Below are positions 6,123 to 12,206 of a stretch of 12,206 bases of DNA, piece by piece. A program made the translations under genes and the position numbers. The notes under the pieces are model-generated. The model was not told the DNA's origin. It saw only the letters and a list, made by a program, of their open reading frames with translations, and made no database searches. This DNA is from Lachnospiraceae bacterium (GTDB lineage: Bacteria > Bacillota > Clostridia > Lachnospirales > Lachnospiraceae). The stretch's first letter is position 1; each line of letters begins with the position of its first letter. Location: the NCBI GenBank assembly GCA_014804225.1, contig JAAVAF010000097.1, positions 1-12,206 of the forward strand, written 5' to 3'.

Positions 6123-7691
6123 TTAATTTCCCCAGTATGTGGTATCATTCATGCGAAAACACGCTGCCTCACTTAAATGCGCACAGGTAATCCTATCTGC
6201 GCCCTCCAAATCGGCGATTGTGCGGGCTACCTTAATAATCTTGTGATATGCTCTTGCCGAAAGATTCATGCGCGTAAAAATTTGTTCCATTAGTTCTTGT
6301 TCCCTTTTTCCAAGCGGACAGAACCGTTTGATATCTCCTACGGCAAGCTCGGCGTTAAAATGGTATTTTGTCCCCGCATACCGCACAAGCTGCCTTTCTC
6401 TTGCTTTCAGCACACGCTTTCGAATTTCTGCACTGCTCTCATTTTTCATGTTTGCGGAGAGTTGTTTGATATCGACCTTGGGTGCCTCGATTGTAACATC
6501 AATTCGGTCTAAAATTGGTCCCGATATTTTCGAGAGATAGCGTTTTACCTCACTCTCCGAGCAAGTGCATTTATTCCGGTCGGGAAAATATCCGCATGGA
6601 CAGGGATTCATCGCCGCCACTAACATAAAATCTGCGGGATAGATAAAATTTCCCTGTGTGCGGGCAATATGAATTCGTTTATCTTCAAGGGGTTGTCTTA
6701 AGATTTCGAGCGTGCTTCTGCGAAATTCGGGAAGCTCGTCCATAAAGAGCACACCTCTGTGTGCCAAAGATATGATGCCGGGTTTGGGAATCCGTCCCCC
6801 GCCCGCAAGTGCCTGTTCCGATATGGTATGGTGCGGATCCATAAATGGTCTTTTTGTAATTAACGGCTTGTCCTTTCCTAACATCCCCGCCACACTGTAT
6901 ATGGTAGACACCTCGAGTCCCTCGGCCGTGGAAAGGTCAGGAAGAATGGTCGGAATACGCTTTGCAATCATGGTCTTTCCAGATCCAGGCGGCCCAATCA
7001 TTAAAAAGTGATGAAATCCCGCCGCTGCAACTTCAACGGCACGCTTTACCGCCTCCTGACCGTTGATGTCCGCAAAATCCAGCTGCTGTTTGTGCATTTC
7101 TTCTAAATTCGCTTCGCTATATCTGACAGGCGGTATCAAACACTGCTTTCGTTCCTCATCCGCCTTTAAGTATTCAACCGCCTCTATTAATGTGGAAACA
7201 CCGATAATTTCAATATCCGCGCCGTCTCCCATGGACTGATCACACACGATTGCACCTTCACTCACATTTTCTTTCGGCACAATACAGCGCTTGATTTTGC
7301 TGTTCTGCGCACAGCTTACAATTGGCAGCACGCCTTTAATGGGCTTTACCTCACCGTTCAATCCAAGTTCTCCTACAATCAATGTATCACTTATATTTTC
7401 CTTTGGAATAATCCCGAGGCTCACAAGAATGCCAATTGCAATCGGCAAATCATAGGAGGCACCCTCTTTTCTCAAATCTGCTGGCGAGATACTCACAGTT
7501 AGATGAATCGGCGGAATGTCCACCTTGGAATTTTTGAGTGCCACTTTTACCCGCTCTTTCGCCTCACGCACCTCGTTTCCAAGCTGCCCTACCATGTCGA
7601 AGCCCGGCATTCCTTTTGCCGCGTCCACCTCCACGTGACAAATCGTACTTTCAATTCCTGTCACTGCTCCTGTTATAATACTGCTATACAT
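6123..7691 (-). CDS. comM: ComM/YifB-family AAA+ ATPase (Mg-chelatase-like)
   Basis: ComM is a hexameric AAA+ helicase that promotes branch migration during integration of transforming DNA, as shown in Vibrio and Haemophilus; in Firmicutes the family is usually named YifB. The start at 7691 gives 522 residues, and MYSSIITGAVTGIE matches the usual N-terminus. GGAGGAT precedes it by about nine bases. An in-frame GTG at 7763 would add 24 residues but lacks a ribosome binding site. Domains: Lon-protease-like N-terminal domain (about 1-170), Walker A GPPGSGKT (233-240), Walker B GVLFMDELPE (313-322), cysteines 364, 366, 375 and 377 in a CPCGYFPD...CTC zinc-like motif, and a Mg-chelatase C-terminal domain. 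It leads comM-dprA. Its ribosome binding site lies inside a 20-bp leader stem (7696-7793). Confidence 0.95.
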   Translation of the reverse strand: MYSSIITGAVTGIESTICHVEVDAAKGMPGFDMVGQLGNEVREAKERVKVALKNSKVDIPPIHLTVSISPADLRKEGASYDLPIAIGILVSLGIIPKENISDTLIVGELGLNGEVKPIKGVLPIVSCAQNSKIKRCIVPKENVSEGAIVCDQSMGDGADIEIIGVSTLIEAVEYLKADEERKQCLIPPVRYSEANLEEMHKQQLDFADINGQEAVKRAVEVAAAGFHHFLMIGPPGSGKTMIAKRIPTILPDLSTAEGLEVSTIYSVAGMLGKDKPLITKRPFMDPHHTISEQALAGGGRIPKPGIISLAHRGVLFMDELPEFRRSTLEILRQPLEDKRIHIARTQGNFIYPADFMLVAAMNPCPCGYFPDRNKCTCSESEVKRYLSKISGPILDRIDVTIEAPKVDIKQLSANMKNESSAEIRKRVLKARERQLVRYAGTKYHFNAELAVGDIKRFCPLGKREQELMEQIFTRMNLSARAYHKIIKVARTIADLEGADRITCAHLSEAACFRMNDTTYWGN

Positions 7692-7695
7692 AAAA

Positions 7696-7793
7696 ATGTT
7701 ATCCTCCGTTTGTTGTGTTTTTCTGGAAATCCTAGAATTTGCAATCGAACGCAACAGATGCACCCGATTTTTTCACAACAAGGAGAATAACAT
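7696..7793 (-). promoter_or_regulatory. Long leader hairpin burying the comM ribosome binding site
   Basis: In minus-strand RNA, bases 7793-7774 pair with 7717-7696. Eight pairs (TTGTTGTG with CACAACAA) are followed by a 2-base bulge (7709-7708) and twelve further pairs, one of them G-U. The 56-base loop includes a smaller AATCG/CGATT stem. The 3' arm contains the whole comM site GGAGGAT (7707-7701), and only four or five bases, all U, separate the stem from the start codon. The one non-identical position is a G-U in the comM sense but A-C in the other strand, which suits a structure acting in comM mRNA. The function is inferred. Confidence 0.65.
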
Positions 7794-7812
7794 ACCCTTT
7801 TTCTTTTTGCAA
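7784..7812 (-). promoter_or_regulatory. Candidate sigma-A promoter of comM
   Basis: On the minus strand TTGCAA (7812-7807) is followed by 17 bases and TATTCT (7789-7784), with TG one base before the -10 (extended -10). The -10 lies inside the 5' arm of the leader stem. A transcript starting near 7777 would lack most of that arm, whereas one reading through from the sigma gene would contain it. Confidence 0.45.
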
Positions 7813-7847
7813 TTATTTCTCATTAGAATGTCGCTGAAATGTCAAAA

Positions 7848-8507
7848 TTAATACAATTTTGCATCTTGCAGTCCCATTTTCAGTTTCCCTAACGCTTTTT
7901 TTTCAATTCTTGATACATAGCTTCTTGAGATTCCGAGAAGCTTCCCGATATCTCTCTGCGTCAGCTCTTCCCCGCCAAGCGAACCCTCCAGCACACCATA
8001 TCGCTGTTTGATAATATAGCGCTCACGCTCGTCAAGACGTTCCTCAATCAAAGTATAGAGGCATTTTAATTTCGCCGCCCGATCCATATCTTCTATGATA
8101 TCTGTCTGTTCCTGTTCGCAGACATCAATCAGATTGATCTCGTTGCCCTCTTTATCCGTTCCAATCGGCTCGTAAAGTGATATTTCCCGTGTAACTTTTT
8201 TTCTTGCCCGAAACATCATTAACAGTTCATTGTCGATACATTTTGCAGCGTATGTCGCAAGGCGGCTGCCTTTCTCGGGTTTAAAGGTATTGACTGCCTT
8301 AATCAACCCAATTGTTCCTATCGAAATCAGGTCCTCGATATCCTCACCGCAGCCCATATATTTCTTTGCCACATGTGCCACAAGGCGAAGGTTTCGCTCA
8401 ATCAAAATCTGTCTGGCATCATGGGAGGCTGCTTTGTCATCACCATACATTACGCTTAGATACCGCGTTTCCTCCTCTGCGGATAACGGTTGCTCAAAGG
8501 TTTTCAA
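7848..8507 (-). CDS. sigK: SigK-family RNA polymerase sigma factor (sporulation type)
   Basis: SigK directs late transcription in the mother cell during endospore formation. The 219-residue protein resembles SigK more than SigE: it begins with QPLSAEEE, has DIEDLISIGTIGLIKAV and KGSRLATYAAKCIDNE (region 2, about 34-105), the linker with PIGTDKEGNEINLIDV, and the region 4 helix-turn-helix with LTQRDIGKLLGISRSYVSRI (about 182-201). The start is a TTG at 8507 with GGAGG seven bases upstream; no ATG or GTG extends it and an in-frame stop lies about a dozen codons upstream. The N-terminal pro-sequence of Bacillus SigK is therefore absent, as in Clostridioides difficile, so control by proteolysis is not expected. 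A SigK-like promoter candidate lies at 8535-8562. It sits 74 bases after hemW. Spore formation by this organism is not proven by this gene alone. Confidence 0.88.
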   Translation of the reverse strand: MKTFEQPLSAEEETRYLSVMYGDDKAASHDARQILIERNLRLVAHVAKKYMGCGEDIEDLISIGTIGLIKAVNTFKPEKGSRLATYAAKCIDNELLMMFRARKKVTREISLYEPIGTDKEGNEINLIDVCEQEQTDIIEDMDRAAKLKCLYTLIEERLDERERYIIKQRYGVLEGSLGGEELTQRDIGKLLGISRSYVSRIEKKALGKLKMGLQDAKLY

Positions 8508-8534
8508 AGGAGCGCCTCCGTGACTTATTTATCT

Positions 8535-8562
8535 TATTCTATGTCACAGCGCGCCCCTAAGT
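8535..8562 (-). promoter_or_regulatory. Candidate SigK-type promoter of the sigma gene
   Basis: CATAGAATA (8543-8535) fits the SigK -10 pattern CATANNNTA exactly, and AC (8562-8561) lies 17 bases upstream, the spacing described for SigK. The start would fall near 8528, shortly before the ribosome binding site. The inner TAGAAT also resembles a sigma-A -10, but there is no sigma-A -35 at the right distance. The pattern is short, so chance is a real alternative. Confidence 0.4.
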
Positions 8563-8581
8563 GCCTTTCCAAATTAAATTT

Positions 8582-9751
8582 TCATAAAACGGGAGGATCG
8601 AGAAAATCAGCAAAGATCTGGTTACTGATATCAATTCCTTTTTCGGTTAAACGCCAAAAGCCGTCTTTTTCACATAAACAGCTTGCATCCTTCCACTTGT
8701 TTAAGACCGTTTGATAGATACTGCCAAGGCTTGTGCCAAACGTCTGTTCAAACTCCGATGCCGAAATGCCCTCCATTCTGCGCAGTCCCAGAAAACAAAA
8801 TTCCTCCATTAAGTCTGTCTGCGATAAAAATTCCTCATCGCATCTTAATTGCTTGGGCGTTTTCGCGTTCTTTAAATACTCCGCGAGATTGTCTGTATTC
8901 CGATAACGGTAATTTCCCACGGTTGACGAGGCGCCAAGTCCGAAACCGATGTAGTTGCTTATATGATCACAGCCTCTCTGCCAGTATATCTGATTATGTC
9001 GGCTTTCAAAGCCTTTTTTCGCATAATTGGAAATTTCGTATCGATGATATCCATGCTCTGCTAAAATACTGTTTGTTTCGCGGTACATCAAGCGGTCTGT
9101 ATCTTCATCTGGAAGCGGTGGATATTGACTAATATGGTCAAATAAGTACGTATTCTCCTCAATAATCAGACTATATACGGAAATATGAGAAGGATTGCAC
9201 GCAATCACTGCCTTTAAGTTTTCGCGCCACGTTTCAAGACGCTGCCCCGGAAGTGCAGAAATTAAATCAATATTAATATTTTGAAAGCCCGCACGTTTTG
9301 CCAGTGCATACGTATTTAAAAAATCCTCATACGTATGAATGCGTCCCAACATTTTGAGCTCATCATTCTGCGCCGACTGAAGTCCGATGCTTAGACGATT
9401 CATTCCTGCACGAAGAAGACATTCAAACGTTTTTTCGTTATCACTGCCTGCAGTGCCCGGATTAAACTCCATGGAAATTTCCGCATCAGGGGCAACGCAA
9501 AAGCATTCCTTCACGGTTTTTAGGCAATCCACAATCAACATACTGTCAACGCAAGAAGGTGTACCGCCTCCAAAGAAAACAGTCTGTACCACATATTCCT
9601 TATATTCACTTGCAGTGGCTTTTATTTCTTCCTGCAATGCTTCCATATATGTTTTTTTTGTCGCACTGTCTGCCGGTGCCGATAAAAAATCGCAGTACAC
9701 GCACTTTTTGACGCAAAACGGGATATGAATATAAATTCCTAGCTGTTTCAT
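8582..9751 (-). CDS. hemW: HemW, radical SAM heme chaperone
   Basis: HemW is a radical SAM protein that binds heme and delivers it to target proteins; it is often mislabelled as oxygen-independent coproporphyrinogen oxidase (HemN). The 389 residues match the family (about 380). The iron-sulfur motif is CVKKCVYC (Cys13, Cys17, Cys20) followed by DF; the fourth cysteine of true HemN is absent, which supports HemW. GGGTPS follows at about residue 60, with a radical SAM barrel and a C-terminal HemN-type winged domain (about 300-389). The ATG at 9751 is only six bases after the lepA stop and has a weak ribosome binding site, so translation is probably coupled to lepA. The lepA-hemW pair is conserved in Firmicutes, but hrcA-grpE-dnaK do not follow here. 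Confidence 0.95.
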   Translation of the reverse strand: MKQLGIYIHIPFCVKKCVYCDFLSAPADSATKKTYMEALQEEIKATASEYKEYVVQTVFFGGGTPSCVDSMLIVDCLKTVKECFCVAPDAEISMEFNPGTAGSDNEKTFECLLRAGMNRLSIGLQSAQNDELKMLGRIHTYEDFLNTYALAKRAGFQNINIDLISALPGQRLETWRENLKAVIACNPSHISVYSLIIEENTYLFDHISQYPPLPDEDTDRLMYRETNSILAEHGYHRYEISNYAKKGFESRHNQIYWQRGCDHISNYIGFGLGASSTVGNYRYRNTDNLAEYLKNAKTPKQLRCDEEFLSQTDLMEEFCFLGLRRMEGISASEFEQTFGTSLGSIYQTVLNKWKDASCLCEKDGFWRLTEKGIDISNQIFADFLDPPVL

Positions 9752-9757
9752 ACGAAC

Positions 9758-11575
9758 TTATTTCCCGCTGTCAAGTTTTAAGACAGACATAAACGCCTTC
9801 TGCGGGATTTCCACGTTTCCAATCTGGCGCATACGCTTTTTGCCCTCTTTTTGCTTTTCGAGAAGCTTCTTCTTACGCGTGATATCACCACCATAACACT
9901 TGGCAAGCACATCCTTTCGCATCGCTTTTACCGTTTCTCTTGCGATAACCTTTCCACCGACTGCCGCCTGAATCGGGATTTCGAATAAATGGCGCGGAAT
10001 CTCATCCTTTAACTTTTCACACATCTTTCTTCCACGCTCATACGCCGAATCTTTGTGCACGATAAACGAAAGCGCGTCAACTTCCTCTCTGTTAATCAAA
10101 ATATCAAGTTTTACAAGCGGTGCCTGTTCATAACCTTTGATATCATAGTCAAACGACGCATATCCTCTCGAGCGCGATTTGAGTGCATCAAAAAAATCAT
10201 AAATAATCTCGTTTAACGGCAGCTCATACTTTAAGAGTGCCCTTGTTTCCTCAACATAATCCATACCAAGATAGCGTCCGCGCCGCTCCTGACAAAGCTC
10301 CATAATCGAGCCGATAAATTCCGTTGTCACCATAATTTCTGCCGTGACAATCGGCTCCTCCATATAGTCAATCTCGGACGGATCGGGAAGATTCGAAGGA
10401 TTGGTTAGCTCAATCACATCGCCGTTCGTCTTATATACCTTATAAATAACGCCCGGTGCTGTCGTGACAAGGTCAAGGTTATACTCCCTCTCCAACCGCT
10501 CCTGAATAATCTCAAGATGCAGCAATCCCAAAAAGCCGCAGCGGAATCCGAAGCCCAACGCAACAGAAGTTTCCGGCTCATAAAACAGGGATGCATCATT
10601 TAATTGAAGCTTTTCCAAAGCGTCGCGCAAATCCGGATATTTCGCACTATCAGCGGGGTATAGACCGCAATAGACCATAGAAAGCACTTTTTTATATCCG
10701 GGCAGCGGCTCTTCACACGGGTTTGCGTCATCCGTAACGGTATCACCAACCGCCGTATCTTTTACATTTTTAATAGATGCTGTAATATATCCTACCATGC
10801 CCGCGGATAGCTCATCACACGGGATAAACTGTCCCGCGCCAAAATAGCCTACTTCTACTACGTCCGCCACCGCACCTGTCGCCATCATTCGAATCTTCGT
10901 GCCTTTTGCAACCGTTCCTTCCTTAACGCGGCAAAATATGATAACGCCTTTATACGAATCGTAAAGCGAATCAAAAATCAACGCCTGTAACGGATTTTCT
11001 CTCTTCCCGCCCGGAGCCGGAATTTTATGCACAATCGCCTCAAGCACCTCCTCAATCCCCACACCGTTCTTGGCGGAAATCAGCGGTGCGTCCTGTGCTT
11101 CAATGCCGATGACATTCTCAATTTCATCTTTCACCCAATCAGGGCGTGCACTCGGAAGATCAATCTTATTAATGACGGGAAATACATCCAAGTCATGATC
11201 AAGCGCCAAATAGACATTGGCAAGTGTCTGCGCTTCGATTCCTTGTGCCGCGTCCACCACCAAAATCGCGCCGTCGCACGCCGCAAGCGAACGACTCACC
11301 TCATAGTTAAAGTCAACGTGTCCCGGCGTATCAATCAGGTTCAAAATATACTCATTTCCATCCTGTGCTTTATAGACGGTGCGCACAGTCTGCGCCTTAA
11401 TGGTGATGCCTCTCTCCCGCTCCAAATCCATATTGTCAAGCACTTGCGCCTGCATCTCACGGCTTGTCAAAAGTCCCGTTTTTTCGATAATGCGGTCCGC
11501 AAGAGTGGACTTTCCGTGATCAATATGCGCTACAATACAAAAATTTCTGATTCTGCTCTGGTCTATATTCGACAT
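9758..11575 (-). CDS. lepA: LepA, elongation factor 4 (ribosomal back-translocase GTPase)
   Basis: LepA is a ribosome-associated GTPase that acts on stalled or mistranslocated ribosomes and affects initiation and ribosome assembly. The start at 11575 gives 605 residues; it is favoured because GGGAG (11588-11584) sits eight bases upstream and MSNIDQSRIRNF matches relatives. An in-frame ATG at 11590 overlaps that site and has a poorer one of its own. GTPase motifs: AHIDHGKST (16-24), RGITIK (55-60), DTPGH (82-86), NKID (136-139) and SAK (167-169). EF-G-like domains follow, then the LepA-specific C-terminal domain (about 500-605) with RKKKLLEKQKEGKKRM. It lies 28 bases after the PotD-like gene with no terminator between, and six bases before hemW, so all three may share a transcript. 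Confidence 0.98.
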   Translation of the reverse strand: MSNIDQSRIRNFCIVAHIDHGKSTLADRIIEKTGLLTSREMQAQVLDNMDLERERGITIKAQTVRTVYKAQDGNEYILNLIDTPGHVDFNYEVSRSLAACDGAILVVDAAQGIEAQTLANVYLALDHDLDVFPVINKIDLPSARPDWVKDEIENVIGIEAQDAPLISAKNGVGIEEVLEAIVHKIPAPGGKRENPLQALIFDSLYDSYKGVIIFCRVKEGTVAKGTKIRMMATGAVADVVEVGYFGAGQFIPCDELSAGMVGYITASIKNVKDTAVGDTVTDDANPCEEPLPGYKKVLSMVYCGLYPADSAKYPDLRDALEKLQLNDASLFYEPETSVALGFGFRCGFLGLLHLEIIQERLEREYNLDLVTTAPGVIYKVYKTNGDVIELTNPSNLPDPSEIDYMEEPIVTAEIMVTTEFIGSIMELCQERRGRYLGMDYVEETRALLKYELPLNEIIYDFFDALKSRSRGYASFDYDIKGYEQAPLVKLDILINREEVDALSFIVHKDSAYERGRKMCEKLKDEIPRHLFEIPIQAAVGGKVIARETVKAMRKDVLAKCYGGDITRKKKLLEKQKEGKKRMRQIGNVEIPQKAFMSVLKLDSGK

Positions 11576-11603
11576 ACGCTTTTCTCCCATCTTCTACCTA
11601 TTT

Positions 11604-12206
11604 TTATCTTGTTTTGCCTCCAAGCGCTCTTTTCCCAAGCAACGCTAAAATGACAAACAACACAATTACCCACACGGCGACCGGAACATCTTTAATGTCA
11701 AAGCAGCGGACATTAATCCACATACGGTTAATCAGCTTGCTCGCATCCTCATCAAAATAACGCATCACAACAGTCCTTTGCATTACGTCCTGTGGAGGAT
11801 ACTGCGCATAGAGCTGTCTGCCAATCTGGTCCGACGATGCCGTTATGAAATAATTTTCGTCCATATCATCGCCGCTGAAAAAATATCCTACAGGATACTC
11901 CATAGTATCAGTATCCGACTCCTCCGCTCCATAGCACCAATTCATATACTCAAATACAGTCGTGTCAGTCTCCGTGCCCGCGATTGAAGACGTATAGCCG
12001 ATATAGTACATATTCCGCACGGCACTGTCCGTTCTTGATACAAAATTAACAAATGCCTCCGCCGCGTGCTTTCGCTCCGCACTGCCACCAATTCCGTTCT
12101 TTAACATAACCCAACCGTCAAACCAAAGATTGGTGCTCTCTTTTGGCACGGCAAACATGAGCGTAAAATCATCCTCGTCCGCCTGATCCATCGCATAGAC
12201 CGCATC
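11604..12206 (-). CDS. PotD-like polyamine ABC transporter substrate-binding protein (C-terminal part)
   Basis: The reading frame is open to the window edge, so the N-terminal part, including any lipoprotein signal or fused permease, is not visible. About 200 residues are present. The pattern DAVYAMDQ, then FAVPKESTNLWFDGWVMLKNG, AAEAFVNFVS and YIGYTSS follows the second lobe of PotD/PotF spermidine-putrescine-binding proteins, where the sugar-like fold closes over the polyamine. Unusually, the protein ends with a hydrophobic segment of about 18-20 residues (with VAVWVIVLFVILALLG) followed by KRALGGKTR, which looks like a C-terminal membrane anchor with positive residues inside. Ordinary PotD proteins lack this. 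Fusion of permease and binding protein is known in some Firmicutes, but cannot be judged here. It is followed by lepA after 28 bases. The ligand is inferred from family only. Confidence 0.85.
   Translation of the reverse strand, partial: DAVYAMDQADEDDFTLMFAVPKESTNLWFDGWVMLKNGIGGSAERKHAAEAFVNFVSRTDSAVRNMYYIGYTSSIAGTETDTTVFEYMNWCYGAEESDTDTMEYPVGYFFSGDDMDENYFITASSDQIGRQLYAQYPPQDVMQRTVVMRYFDEDASKLINRMWINVRCFDIKDVPVAVWVIVLFVILALLGKRALGGKTR

Noticed and set aside
6098..6148. Upstream ATG extending dprA by 17 residues
   Set aside because: It lies inside the end of comM without a ribosome binding site, and the extra residues are not part of the family; the ATG at 6097 has AAAGGAG.
7692..7763. GTG start extending comM by 24 residues
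   Set aside because: There is no ribosome binding site, it lies in the leader loop, and homologues begin at the MYSS position.
7813..7847. Terminator after the sigma factor gene
   Set aside because: No stem followed by a T run is found on the minus strand; the AT-rich sequence alone is not enough.
8582..9751. True coproporphyrinogen III dehydrogenase (HemN)
   Set aside because: The fourth cysteine of the HemN motif is missing (CxxxCxxCDF), and the lepA neighbour is typical for HemW.
11576..11590. ATG at 11590 as lepA start
   Set aside because: It would overlap the good ribosome binding site of the ATG at 11575, and the added residues are not conserved; it remains possible but less likely.
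11027..11653. Plus-strand reading frame of 208 codons
   Set aside because: It is opposite the highly conserved GTPase domain of lepA, and its sequence shows no family signature. It reflects the codon pattern of lepA.
1..12206. CRISPR array, tRNA, rRNA, insertion sequence or phage genes
   Set aside because: No regularly spaced repeats, cloverleaf sequences, transposase or phage reading frames were seen; conserved minus-strand genes fill nearly the whole window.

Overview
The window comes from a motile, low-to-moderate GC member of the Firmicutes, most likely Clostridia and probably family Lachnospiraceae. The evidence is a CodY regulator, a flagellar rod operon, a SigK-type sigma factor without a pro-sequence, and the clostridial order comM-dprA-topA-codY. 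The genus cannot be fixed from the sequence alone. Every gene I accept is on the minus strand, so transcription runs from high to low coordinates.

Layout in transcription order: (1) 12206-11604, the C-terminal part of a PotD-like polyamine-binding protein with an unusual C-terminal membrane helix. (2) 11575-8582, lepA and hemW, six bases apart. (3) 8507-7848, a SigK-family sigma factor with a TTG start and a SigK-like promoter candidate just upstream. (4) 7691-4973, comM and dprA, 25 bases apart, preceded by a long leader hairpin that buries the comM ribosome binding site. (5) 4818-2746, topA, with its own candidate promoter and a short perfect palindrome in its leader. (6) 2581-1796, codY, with an extended -10 promoter and an intrinsic terminator. 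(7) 1499 to the window start, flgB-flgC-fliE-fliF, the beginning of a fla/che-type operon, with a clear sigma-A promoter and a perfect 12-bp inverted repeat just upstream of it.

The genes cover several housekeeping modules: translation (LepA), heme delivery (HemW), late sporulation transcription (SigK type), DNA uptake and recombination (ComM, DprA), supercoiling (TopA), nutrient sensing (CodY) and the flagellar base (FlgB, FlgC, FliE, FliF). The codY-flgB junction is known in Bacillus, where CodY represses the fla/che promoter, so linkage and regulation may coincide here too.

I see no CRISPR array, tRNA, rRNA, insertion sequence, phage gene or new multi-gene system. The coding content is ordinary. 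The interesting material is in the gaps: the comM leader structure (7696-7793), the flgB upstream inverted repeat (1636-1675), the topA leader palindrome (4862-4876), CodY-box-like sites near flgB, and the candidate SigK promoter. Their functions are inferred and need testing. No gene-free stretch exceeds 300 bases; the longest (1500-1795) holds the codY terminator and the flagellar promoter region.
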